From: a bacterium
GTDB lineage: Bacteria > Bacillota_I > Bacilli_A > Mycoplasmatales > Mycoplasmoidaceae
Reading direction: 5' to 3'
Length of the DNA stretch: 22,031 bases
Assembly (NCBI GenBank): GCA_017645255.1
Contig: JAGCPI010000019.1
Span: forward strand, 1 to 22,031
Shown in pieces: positions 1 to 8,970 of this stretch. The position numbers were made by a program, and so were the translations under genes. How positions within the stretch are numbered: the stretch's first letter is position 1; each line of letters opens with the position of its first letter. The notes below the pieces were generated by a model. That model did no database searches and had not been told where the DNA came from. It saw only the letters and a list, made by a program, of their open reading frames with translations.

Positions 1-168
1 AATTTCTGCATCGTAAAAATGATCAAAAGTATTTCTTTTTAATTCCCGCGAAATTGTTGATTTACTGCGATTTATTTTTTTAGCAATTTCGCTGATTGAT
101 AATTTTTCATCATTGAAGAAATGTTGGATTAAATTTCTTTCACTTAGGCTTAAATGTGTGTATACCAT
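1..168 (-). mobile_element. IS30-family transposase, N-terminal 56 codons (partial)
   Basis: The frame opens at ATG (166-168) and stays open to the left edge. The product starts MVYTHLSLSERNLIQHFF and continues with LSISEIAKKINRSKSTIS then RELKRN at about residues 28-46. This is the helix-turn-helix typical of the N-terminus of IS30-type transposases, which bind their terminal repeats with it. The DDE catalytic domain would lie outside the window. Upstream (169-237) are a palindrome and a terminator-like hairpin that mark the element border. Family assignment rests on the HTH only; a related HTH regulator cannot be strictly excluded, but the arrangement of start, palindrome and hairpin favours an insertion sequence. 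Confidence 0.78.
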
Positions 169-184
169 GGTTAATTAACTTTAC

Positions 185-208
185 CACTTTTTTTGTACAA
201 AAAAAGTG
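185..208. repeat. Perfect 24-bp palindrome centred on GTAC
   Basis: CACTTTTTTTG is followed by its mirror image around a central GTAC, giving a perfect 24-bp inverted repeat with two runs of seven A/T. It lies 17 bp upstream of the transposase start and overlaps the T-tail of the hairpin at 204-237. It is probably part of the terminal region of the IS30-type element. The exact IS boundary cannot be placed without the other end. Confidence 0.6.
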
Positions 209-237
209 CAATAACTCCTTTTAGAGTCGTTGCACTT
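188..237 (-). terminator. Terminator-like hairpin at the IS border
   Basis: Read on the minus strand, AAGTGCAA-c-GACTC, a loop of about six bases, then GAGTT-a-TTGCACTT form a stem of 8 + 5 pairs (one mismatch, one G-T), arms at 204-237, followed directly by a run of seven T. It would stop transcription arriving from the hypothetical gene at 314-937 before it enters the transposase gene. It may be the original terminator of that gene, used as an insertion target by the IS. Confidence 0.7.
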
Positions 238-252
238 GAAATTTCACTTTAG

Positions 253-282
253 AACAATAATTCCTTTTTAAGAATTATTGTT
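253..282. terminator. Inverted repeat downstream of the hypothetical gene
   Basis: AACAATAATTC (253-263) and GAATTATTGTT (272-282) are perfect 11-bp arms around an 8-base loop. On the minus strand no T-run follows; on the plus strand a weak TTTAATTT tail follows. It could be a second transcription stop for the gene ending at 314 or part of the IS flank. The arm shares ACAATAATTC with the terminator at 21914-21953 near the other probable IS. Confidence 0.45.
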
Positions 283-313
283 TAATTTCTCCTTTTAAAT
301 TCTAATAACTTAT

Positions 314-937
314 TTAATTGATTTTTCTTTTGCTATCGTCGTATTCGTCAATGACTAATCCTTCTTCATCATAAATAATGATTTGATCAACCATGTAATT
401 TAAAATTTCACTATCTAAAGTTGACAAAATTTCTTCTTTTTGGATGTTAGCTTCTTGAATTTCACTTTCATTATTAACACTTACTTCATTGGTATATTTA
501 ATAAAGTCAACCAATGCAACTTGTAATAATTGAATATGCACATTATTAGCTTTAAATTTATTCTTATTATCAGCTGATAATTTGTCATAATATTGTTCTA
601 ATTCTGCTAATTTTTGTTGATACCGATCAATTCCAATGATGCTAATAAAATGATCTAATTTATAAAAACCATAATAATGAGTAAGCATAAAATCTTTATC
701 TTGCTTCATTCAAATGTCTCATAATTCATCCCGTATATCTAAGATTAATTGGTCAAATTCAATTCACGGAATATTTGCAATTGTGTGGTTATCAATTGCT
801 TCAATGGTGTTTAAATTTCGATTAAATGCTTCAATTTTATCTTTAAATTCTTGTTTACAATCACTAGGTAAATCATTAACAAATCGGTTAAATAAATCAA
901 ACATTTGTTTGATGTCGTATGTTTCGTTTTTATCCAT
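314..937 (-). CDS. Hypothetical acidic soluble protein, 207 aa
   Basis: Not recognised. The frame runs from ATG (935-937) through three TGA-Trp codons (in IPWIEF and in LWDIWMKQ) to TAA at 314. AAAGGA lies about 10 bases before the ATG and supports the start. The product (MDKNETYDIKQMFDLF...) has no signal peptide and no membrane segment. It is rich in Asp, Glu, Asn, Ile and aromatic residues and looks largely helical, with a possible coiled-coil stretch around residues 95-130 (QQKLAELEQYYDKLSADNK) and a very acidic end (IIIYDEEGLVIDEYDD). It is monocistronic, between the MFS block and the IS element. Its position beside an IS makes it a candidate lineage-specific gene. No function is proposed. 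Confidence 0.75.
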
Positions 938-1001
938 CAAATGAATCCTTTAAAATCCTGTTTCTATTTTTATTTTATATATCGTGATAATTTAAAAGAA
1001 T

Positions 1002-1030
1002 AAAAAAATAGGGATGTTAGTTCCCTATTT
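1002..1030 (-). terminator. Terminator of MFS gene 1
   Basis: Arms AAATAGGGA (1006-1014) and TCCCTATTT (1022-1030) form a 9-bp stem with a 7-base loop. The A-run at 1002-1008 becomes the T-tail on the minus strand. The stem overlaps the stop codon at 1029. Confidence 0.85.
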
Positions 1031-2582
1031 ATGAAGCTTGCTTTGCTTCTTTACGGTGAAAGATTGGTTTTAATTCAACCACCTTTCGTTTTGAATTACT
1101 ATTTCTAATTTCATTTGCAACTTGCTTGACATCAAGTGAAGCATATTGATCATAAACAAATGGCAAGCAATCAATTAAATGATTATAGAATTTATATTTT
1201 TTACTAATTAATTGGTTATTATGCATGTATCAATGCACCGGAATAATAAATAAAATTGATCCGGCACATAGCACGATTGCAATAATACATACAATAAAAA
1301 AATTATCAGGATTGTATCTACCTGCTAATTCACCAGCATGGTGGGTACAAATAGGTCCTCCAATCGCACTTCCCACCATGCCTCCTCCTGCTAGCATAAA
1401 ATCACTAATCCCTGATTCAAGATCAACGGCATCAGTTTTATCATGATACCTTCCTAAACTCATGCCAATGGCAAAAGTATTAGGAATGACAGTATATCCG
1501 CAAATTGGAATGCAAATGGTAAAGATGAAAATCGCAATTGGACTTTTAGCAGCCACACAAATTGTTAAACAAACTAAAATTGCTACTAATCCTAATACTA
1601 GATAGTAAATATTGGGAAAAGTCTTGCCGTTTGCAAACCGTCCCCCAAATTGGTTTCCACAAGTAGTAGTTAATCCATAACAAGCTAGTAACAATGCTAA
1701 ATATTGGGGTGCATTTGCAATAATTCCGACATCTTCAGCTCGTCATTCTTTTTGTAATAATGGGTAAATTAAGAAAATCGCCATAAAAACTAAGCAACCA
1801 AAAATCATTGCTAAATCAAATGGATAATAAAGCAGGATTGATAATTGCTTCCATGGATTTTTTTGACCACCTTGTAATGGGATATCTTTTGAAATAAAAA
1901 ATCCCATTAAAAGAACACTCACTGCCGCAATCATGGCATCAACAAAAAATACTCACCGTCAGTATTGATGGTACATTGGTAATTTTCGATAGGAAGTTAA
2001 AAAGGCATGGGTAAATGCGAGGGCACCTGCACTTGGTAAACCAATTGAACTAGTAAAAGTAAATAATGGTACTAGTGTAAACGTAGCAACAAATAACGTT
2101 GTAAAGCAAATTGCTACTGCACTTCCTTTTTTATTCTTTGGTACTAACGAAGCAGCTACCACGGTACCAATTGCAAACATGGAACCATGACACAATCCAG
2201 TTAAAAAGCGAAAAAATAAAAGCATGCTAAAGTTAACACTAACCCCAATAATAATGTCACCAATACAAAAAATAATTGCTGATCACAGCAAAATGTATTT
2301 ACGGTTGACCTTATAAAAAAACAGGGGAATAATTACGCCAGATAAAATTACCCCAATCATGTACAAAGTTAATGTTAAGTTAACGTTACTTTCAAAAACA
2401 TTATTAAAAGTAGCAATTAATGGATTGGCAATTCCGCCCGGAATGTATCATCCTATCCCAAGGGAAAAAGTAAAAATACATAAACTAAAAAGACCAATTA
2501 CATTTGTTTTCTTTTGCCCCGTGAGGGGATTATCATTTTGTTGCAATTTAATCTTTGAATTTTTCTGATGAAACTTAAACAT
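1029..2582 (-). CDS. MFS transporter 1 of a tandem triplet, 517 aa
   Basis: Polytopic membrane protein with about 12 hydrophobic segments and the layout of the major facilitator superfamily. It has a short basic N-terminus, a TM1 region with GWYIPGGIANP, a loop 2-3 FYKVNRKYILL resembling the MFS loop 2-3 signature, and a central hydrophilic loop with KNPWKQLSILLYYPFDL. Residues 380-391 read HDKTDAVDLESG and residues 411-415 ICTHH; both are conserved in its two neighbours and carry charged or His residues in or next to membrane segments. After the last TM comes a soluble tail from residue 453 to 517 (MHNNQLISKKYKFYNHL...) that is also shared. Several Trp codons are TGA. The start at 2582 is the ATG right behind the -10 box at 2591-2596. 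It has exactly the same length as MFS 2. Substrate unknown. Confidence 0.88.
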
Positions 2583-2590
2583 AATTATTT

Positions 2591-2596
2591 ATCATA
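2591..2596 (-). promoter_or_regulatory. Extended -10 promoter of MFS 1, near-leaderless
   Basis: The minus strand reads TGTTATGAT, an extended -10 (TGN before TATGAT). Only 8 bases separate the hexamer from the ATG, so the predicted transcript starts at or next to the start codon, and no Shine-Dalgarno sequence is present. The same TGTTATGAT stands before MFS 2. Confidence 0.6.
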
Positions 2597-2640
2597 ACAC
2601 TATTTAAATTAAAAATTAATTATTTATTATTATTAAAAAT

Positions 2641-2663
2641 AAAAAAGGGAAATTCCTTCCCTT
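2641..2663 (-). terminator. Terminator of MFS gene 2
   Basis: Arms AAGGGAA (2645-2651) and TTCCCTT (2657-2663), loop of five, with an A-run at 2641-2646 giving the T-tail on the minus strand. It overlaps the TAA at 2662. Confidence 0.85.
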
Positions 2664-4215
2664 AATTTTTATCAGTAGTTATTTTGCGGTGAAAGAATGG
2701 TTTTAATTCAACGACTTTTCTTTTGGTATTTGTTTGCTTAATATCTTGAGCAGTTTTGATAACTTCAATTGTCGCATATTGATCATAAAGAAATGGGAGT
2801 TCATTAATGATGCGATCATAGAATTTTGCTTTAGTTTTAATTAATTGATTATTATGCATGTATCAATGAACGGGGAAAATAAAGAAGATGGCAATTGAAC
2901 ATACCACAATGGCAATAATGCAAACAATAAAGAAATTATTGGCGTTATATTTACCAATTAATTCTCCAGTATGGTGCGTACAGATTGGACCTCCAATGGC
3001 ACTTCCAATCATCCCTCCGCCTGCCACCATAAATTCACTGATGCCTGATTCCAAATCCACGGCTTCAGTTTTATCATGGTGTCTACCTAAACTCATCCCA
3101 AGTGCAAACGTATTTGGTAGTACTGCATACCCAAAGGTTGGCACTAAAATCGTAAAGATGAAAATTCCCACTGGATTTTTATAAACTACACAAATTGTTA
3201 AACAAATCACAATGATGATTAAGCATAACAACATGTAATAAACAGTCGGAAAGGTTTTACCATTGGAAAACCTCCCACCTCATTGATTACCAATCATCAT
3301 GCCTAAACAATAACATCCAACTAATACTCCTACTAAATCTTGGTGATTAGCAATTAATCCAACCCCAGCAGCAGTTCATTCTTTTTGTAATAACGGATAA
3401 ATTAAGAAAATCGCAAGGAACACTAAGCAACCAAAAATCATGGAAAGATCAAAGGGGTAATATAAAAGAATTGATAATTGCTTTCACGGATTTTTTTGTC
3501 CCCCTTTTAAAGGAATATCTTTGGAAATGAATAATTGCATTAATAATGCACTTACTGCCACAATAATTCCAGTAGTAAAAAATACTCATCTTCAGTATTG
3601 TCTAGCCATTGGTAAAGCCCGGTAAGTTGCTAAAAATTTTGCAGGATATAAAGATGCTCCAACGCTTGGTAATCCTAGTGAACTAGTATAAGAAAACAAT
3701 GGAAGTAGTGTAAAGCCCGCAATAAATAAAGCAGTAAAGCAAATTGCTACTGCACTTCCTTGCTTATTTTTAGGAACTAATGATGCAGCTACTACTGCTC
3801 CCACTGAAAACATGGCACCATGGCACAACCCAGTTAGGAATCTAAAGAATAGTAACATGCTAAAATTAACACTTACTCCCGTGATAATATTACCAATAAA
3901 GAAAATAATTGCTGATCAAACTAAAATGTATTTGCGGTTAAATTTGAAGAATAAAAGCGGAACAAATAACGAAGCAGTAATAATGCCAATCATATATAAG
4001 GTTAATGATAAGTTGACATTATTTTCAGTGACTTGGGCAAAAGTAGCGATCAAAGGATTAGCAATTCCTCCTGGAATAAACATGCAAAGACCTAAGGCAA
4101 ATGTAAAAATACAAATGCTAAAAATTCCAATCACATTTGTTTTCTTGGGATTGGCATTTAAATTATCACCATTAATAATTTTTTGATTTTTTCTTAATAA
4201 CGGATGCTTAAACAT
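2662..4215 (-). CDS. MFS transporter 2 of a tandem triplet, 517 aa
   Basis: Close paralogue of the gene at 1029-2582, of identical length, with the same landmarks in order: IPGGIANPLIATF in the first membrane segment, LFFRFLTGLCHG, VAASLVPKNKQGSAVAICF, ISKDIPLKGGQKNPWKQL, HDKTEAVDLESGIS, GGPICTHHTGEL, and the soluble tail starting MHNNQLIKTKAKFYDRI and ending with VVELKPFFHRK. About 12 membrane segments. The ATG (4213-4215) lies 9 bases after a TATGAT box and has no Shine-Dalgarno. TGA codes Trp in HWYMH and QYWRW. Its own terminator suggests separate transcription from MFS 1. The pair most likely arose by gene duplication; divergence is spread over the whole length, so it is not recent. Substrate unknown. 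Confidence 0.88.
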
Positions 4216-4224
4216 ATTTTACTA

Positions 4225-4230
4225 ATCATA
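4225..4230 (-). promoter_or_regulatory. Extended -10 promoter of MFS 2, near-leaderless
   Basis: TGTTATGAT on the minus strand, the same extended -10 as before MFS 1, ends 9 bases before the ATG at 4215. No ribosome binding site fits in between. Confidence 0.6.
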
Positions 4231-4277
4231 ACATTAAATAAAAATTAATTACCAAATTTTTTATGTTTTGTTGTGAA

Positions 4278-4305
4278 TAAAAAAAGGTTAAGATAAACTT
4301 AACCT
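4278..4305 (-). terminator. Terminator of MFS gene 3
   Basis: Arms GGTTAAG (4286-4292) and CTTAACC (4298-4304) with loop ATAAA; the A-run at 4278-4285 gives eight T on the minus strand. It overlaps the TAG stop at 4304. Confidence 0.85.
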
Positions 4306-5947
4306 ATTTATTATCTTGCTTACTTTGTACATGTTTACGAATGAAAAGAGGCTTAATTTCCCAAATTCTTACATGCGAATTAACTTCCTTTTGCTTATAA
4401 GCATAGTCTCTTACTTCGGCAGTTGAATATTCATCAATAATGAAAGGAAAACCATGGAAAACTTGATTGTAGAATTTATACTTGGTTTCCACTAATTTGT
4501 TTACATGCATATACCAGTGAATTGGAATTAGTAAGCAAAATGCAACCACACAAACACATAACACAATTACTCCAACAATGATAAAGTTTGCTGGATTATA
4601 TTGACCTGCTAAAGGTCCAGAGTGATAAGTACAAATTGGTCCACCAATGGCAGTACCAATCATACCACCTAAACCAATTACAAGGAAAGTAATTCCTGAT
4701 TCCAAATCAACTGCGTCAGTGTGATCATGGTGTCTTGCTAACGGAAGAGAAATTGAATAAATGTTTGGAAGAACTGTATAAGCAACAAATGGTAAGATGA
4801 TAGTGAAAGCAAAGATGGCACCAGCTGACTTTGCTCCTACACAAATAATTAAACAAATGGTAACAACAATAACTCCTAATACTAAATAATAAATATTAGG
4901 GAATGTCCGACCGTTAGCAAATCAACCTCCAATTTGGTTTCCCGATGTACTTGCTAATCCATAAATCGCTAATACTAATGCTAGGTATTGAGGTGCTTGG
5001 GCAATCACTCCTACTCCATCTGCTACTCATTCTTTTTGCAATAATGGGTAAACAATAAAAATTGCAAGGAAAATTAATAAGCCAAATAAAATGGCTAAAT
5101 CAAATGGGTAATAAAGTAAGATTGACAATTGCTTTCAAGGATTTTTGGTACCACCAGCAATTGGAATATTTTTGGAAATAATGAAAATAATTAAGATGGC
5201 AGAAGCAAAGGTAATAATGCCAGTCACAATAAATGCTCATCGTCAGTATTGAGCATACATTGCTAACTTCCGGTATTGTTCCAAAAAGGCAAAATCTTTA
5301 GTTAATAATTCATGCACACTCGTAGTTGGTAAACCAAGCGTTGAAGTATAAGTAAAGATTGGTACCAGCGTAACGGTTGAAGCAAAAACCGTCGTAAAGC
5401 ATAATGCAACTGCCCCACCCCGTTTATTCTTTGGCACTAGTGAACTTACTACGACGGTGCAAACAGCAAAAATTGCTCCGTGGAAAATTCCACTAGCAAA
5501 CCTAAAGAATAAAAGCATTGGGAAATTAACACTTACACCAATGATAATGTTACATACTCCGTATGCAATTGCTGATCCCACGATAATTCATTTACGGTTT
5601 ACTTTATAAAAGAACAGCGGTACTAACAAACTGGCAACGATTAATCCAACCAAATAAATCGTTAAAGATAAGTCGACATTATTTTCACTTACACCAGCAA
5701 AAGTTGCAACAAATGGGACTGCAATCCCCCCTGGAATGTACCACCCAATACCCAACGCATACGTTAAAATTGCAATACTAATAACCCCAATCCAGTTCCC
5801 TTTTTCAACTGGTTCATTTGGATTATTTAAAGCACTTCGTGGTTCGTGACCAAACTTTTTCGTGAACAAATGGTGGGAAGGTTGTTTTGGTTTTTCCTCA
5901 TTTTCACCTTGAACTGCTTTTTTATTTTTACTAAATTTTCACGTCAT
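4304..5947 (-). CDS. MFS transporter 3 of a tandem triplet, 547 aa
   Basis: Third and most divergent paralogue of the block. It shares GWYIPGGIAVPFVATF, the NVDLSLTIYLVGL segment, FFYKVNRKW, SSLVPKNKRGGAVALCF, the TKNPWKQLSILLYYPFDL loop, HDHTDAVDLESGIT, GGPICTYHSGPL and the C-terminal soluble tail (MHVNKLVETKYKFYNQ, then WEIKPLFIRK). It differs in a longer, hydrophilic N-terminal arm of about 50 residues with many Lys, Gln and Pro (starting MTWKFSKNKKAVQGENEEKP), absent from the other two. The second His of the THH pair is kept while the first is Tyr. The ATG at 5947 has no good Shine-Dalgarno. Paired with its paralogues it may serve a different substrate; none can be named. Confidence 0.86.
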
Positions 5948-6027
5948 GATGACTTTTTAATGAAGATAAAATTTTTTATATTTTACACTAATTTAAACAT
6001 GACTTTTATAAAAGATGAAAACATTTT

Positions 6028-6063
6028 AAAAAAAATTATCTAGGCATTTACGCCTAGATAATT
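6028..6063 (-). terminator. Strong terminator of the pheS-pheT-membrane gene operon
   Basis: AATTATCTAGGC (6034-6045), loop ATTTAC, GCCTAGATAATT (6052-6063): a perfect 12-bp stem. The A-run at 6028-6035 gives the T-tail on the minus strand. It separates the pheST operon from MFS 3. Confidence 0.9.
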
Positions 6064-6067
6064 AATG

Positions 6068-6532
6068 TTATTGGATTTTGACTTTTTGTAATTGGTTGTG
6101 ATATTTTTTGGTTAGATTTTTTTTGAAATAATAATTCATTAAAACAATACTATAAGGCGAAATTAGAATGATAAACAAACACCCAATGATAATTCATGAC
6201 AACCAAATTTTAAAGGCGGGAACGTAAATTACACTAACTAAAGCTGCCGGTAACACAATCCCAAATGCAAATAAAGGAATTAAATAGATTAATAACCAGT
6301 ATTTAATGTAACCATTAATAAAGCCTCGCCAAATGGTGCCTTCACATTGCTTGTAAATCAAAGTTAGTTGTCTGCACGCAAAATAAATGTTAGCAATTAA
6401 CAAGTAAGTCACGTACTTTTTCAAAGTGCTTTCAATGTAGTGAAATACTTGCTTAGCAATTAAAGCATCATGAAAGGTTAATTTGAGGTTCTTATATTTA
6501 TCTCTTTCGTCTTGGAATTCTAACTTTTTCAC
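6068..6532 (-). CDS. Hypothetical membrane protein, 154 aa, coupled to pheT
   Basis: Starts at GTG (6530-6532), ten bases after the pheT stop. An in-frame TAA lies two codons upstream, so no earlier start exists. The product has a basic/acidic N-terminal part (KKLEFQDERDKYKNLKL), one hydrophobic stretch near residues 42-62 (YVTYLLIANIYFACRQLTLIY), and two strongly hydrophobic segments near residues 78-135, followed by a short Lys-rich tail ending KYHNQLQKVKIQ. Two TGA-Trp codons lie in the last third. It is not recognised. The absence of a terminator after pheT and the tight spacing indicate cotranscription with pheST, but nothing links its role to tRNA charging. Confidence 0.75.
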
Positions 6533-6542
6533 TTTTTACAAA

Positions 6543-8948
6543 TTAGTTTAATTTATTATCAATTGCTTTCTTGACTTGTTCTTCAATATAAGCAATATCT
6601 TCTTTAGTTAAAGTCTTGGTTGGATTAACGATGTAACTGAAGGTAATTACTTTGGTTTCTTCATTAGCAGGGGCATATACATCTTTAATGCGAATTTCAC
6701 TAAAACCATGAATTTTCGTTGGTAATTCCCGTTGTAATTCGTGCAACATCAATGATGCATCAAATGTTTTGGCAACTGTTGCGTTTACATCCCGTGTAAT
6801 GCATGGCATCTTATCAACCACATGGTATTGTTCTTTTTCAACATTTTGGGCAATGTTACATAATGCTTCAAGGTTTAATTCAAGGTAATAAACTGAAGCA
6901 TTATCTGCTTCAATGACAAAGTTTTCAAATTGCTTGTTTACAATTCCAATGTAACCAAGATATTTATTTTCATAACGAATACTATATAAGCGGACAAATT
7001 GTTCGTTTGCGTTATCTTCATCAATTTCAAAATTTAAATCTTCATGGCAAATAATTTGACCGATGTGGTGTAGTAAGTTGAAGATTAAACTTAAATTTAA
7101 GTTTCTTCCTCCCACAATCTTGTTATCAGCAATGCTGATATCAGTGTCAAATAATGCACCAAGAATCATGGAAGTGTGGGAATTATTTTCTCAGTAAAGG
7201 TTTGCTACTTCAAAAATATTTTTGACCATGTAGTTCTTTTTACTAAAGTTAAGTTGATCAATGTTAAATAAACTACTAAACAACGTGTGCTTCATTACTT
7301 CCCGTTCAGTACTAATTGGATTTAGGATTACTTGTTCTTCATCATTATATTCTTGGTGATATTGTTGATGCAAATCCTTTTTGGAAGTTAAGCGATAAGT
7401 TTTAACTTCATAACAACCAAGGTCAACTAAATAAGAGCGAACCTTGTTGACGTTATCGTAAACAAAAGTGTCTTGATCAGTAATTAGTTGGGCCGTGATT
7501 GGTTCAGGCGTCAGCAAGTTAACGTTAATAAACCGTAATGCTTCTTCAATTAAATCGTTATCGTTTTCAAAATCCGTGCGATATGGAGGAATAAAGAAGC
7601 AATCCTTGTCAGAGTCATAGCTAATTCCTACTAAATCTAGTTGGTGAATAACTTTGGATTCATCAAAGTCTTTGTAACTAGTTAATTTAGCAAATAATTC
7701 TTGTCATGTGCAATTTAATTGCATATATTGCTTCATTCTAAAGACACTAACTAAGAATTCACATTCATTTGTGGATGGGAATAAAGTACGCATATAGTGA
7801 TTAGCAAATCAGAACGAACCACCTTTTGTAGCTAGTCGAGCATTATAACTATCATAATCAATTTCTTTTAGGACTTGGCCAACATGATATGCATTAACAT
7901 CACCAAATAGTAAGTAAAAACCGTGTTCTTCGAATTTTGGCATGTATTTTTCGTCTGCTAATACCCCAACCATTGCAACAACTTCTTGATTTGATAGTAA
8001 TAATAATGTATCACTTGGAATGGCGTAATAATTACCAGTTGGGTTGTTCATTAAGCATTCGCGTTCATTCTTAACCACGTGTAAACCTTTGCGACTTAAA
8101 CTACCAGTTAAAGGAATGAAACTGTAAGCAAAGTAGTGTGATAATTTTAATGCATATGCGTTTGCTAAATCGTTAGCTTTTAAGAAGTTGTGGGCAAGAA
8201 TCATTCTGATTGTGTAATCAGGACGGTGGTTGTCTTCTTCAAACTTAATTAATCCACACACACCAGTGCAAGTTACATTATTAATTTCGTGGTCAACGAT
8301 TTTATTAACATCAAGGATGTACTTTAAATCTCAGTAAGCTAGTAATGCTAAGCCAATTGGTAAAATACCATTTAAATAACCCGCATTGGTAGCTAACGTC
8401 AAATCAAAAATATCATCATTTAGCATCAAGTATTTAATTCAACCTTTTGCTCCTGGTGCTAAATGGAATTTTTCATCCATGTTACCTTGTTCTTCAAGAT
8501 CAATGATTCCACTGCAATCAATTGGCAACATGTATGGTTCAATGGCTGGAAATAATTCATGTAAACCACAAAGCATTCCACATGAACTAGTACCGCGAAT
8601 TTCGCGTGGTTCAATAATTCGACCATCAGGCATGATGGTGTTTAAACGTGCCATGATTGTATACATCCCAGCATGGACATTTGGTGCTCCACATACAATC
8701 GTGTAAATTTGTTTACCATCGTTAACCTTACATACATGCAAGTGGTCTGATTTTGGGTGTTCGTAACAACTTTCTACTTTTACCACACTGTAATCATCTT
8801 CACTTAAATTACAAGTGTGAATTTCTTCTACTTCAATTCCAAGGGAACTAAAAGCATTAATCCATTCATGATTATCAATTGGAATTTGAGTAACATCAAC
8901 ACTCATTTGTTTAAATAAATGAATTAAACTATTTTTTGAAACAATCAT
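6543..8948 (-). CDS. pheT: Phenylalanyl-tRNA synthetase beta subunit, 801 aa
   Basis: Beta chain of the (alpha-beta)2 PheRS, which charges tRNA-Phe. Residues about 40-150 are the EMAP/OB-type tRNA-binding domain (ESCYEHPKSDHLHVCKV, VCGAPN, GMLCGLHEL). Residues about 715-801 are the FDX-ACB anticodon-binding domain (MPCITRDVNATVAKTF...). Between them the catalytic-like core domain is present (residues about 480-700). The B3/B4 editing region (about 225-390) has drifted far: the family motif around NNVVDVTNYV / GQPLHAFD, which holds the editing pocket, is not visible; ANAYALKLSHYFAYSF stands near its place. Start ATG 8948 has AAGGAAAAAG 8 bases upstream and follows pheS by 22 bases. Seven or more Trp are TGA. 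Confidence 0.95.
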
Positions 8949-8970
8949 TTTCTTTTTCCTTCTTTGTAAT

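Noticed and set aside
714..944. Plus-strand open frame opposite the hypothetical gene
   Set aside because: It lies antisense to the N-terminal part of the code-4 gene at 314-937, has no ribosome binding site, and its product looks like a reverse-strand shadow.
1225..1446. Plus-strand frames inside the MFS genes (also 2359-2568, 2888-3184, 3812-4186)
   Set aside because: They mirror the conserved MFS coding sequence on the other strand; their repetition in each paralogue follows from the paralogy, not from a gene.
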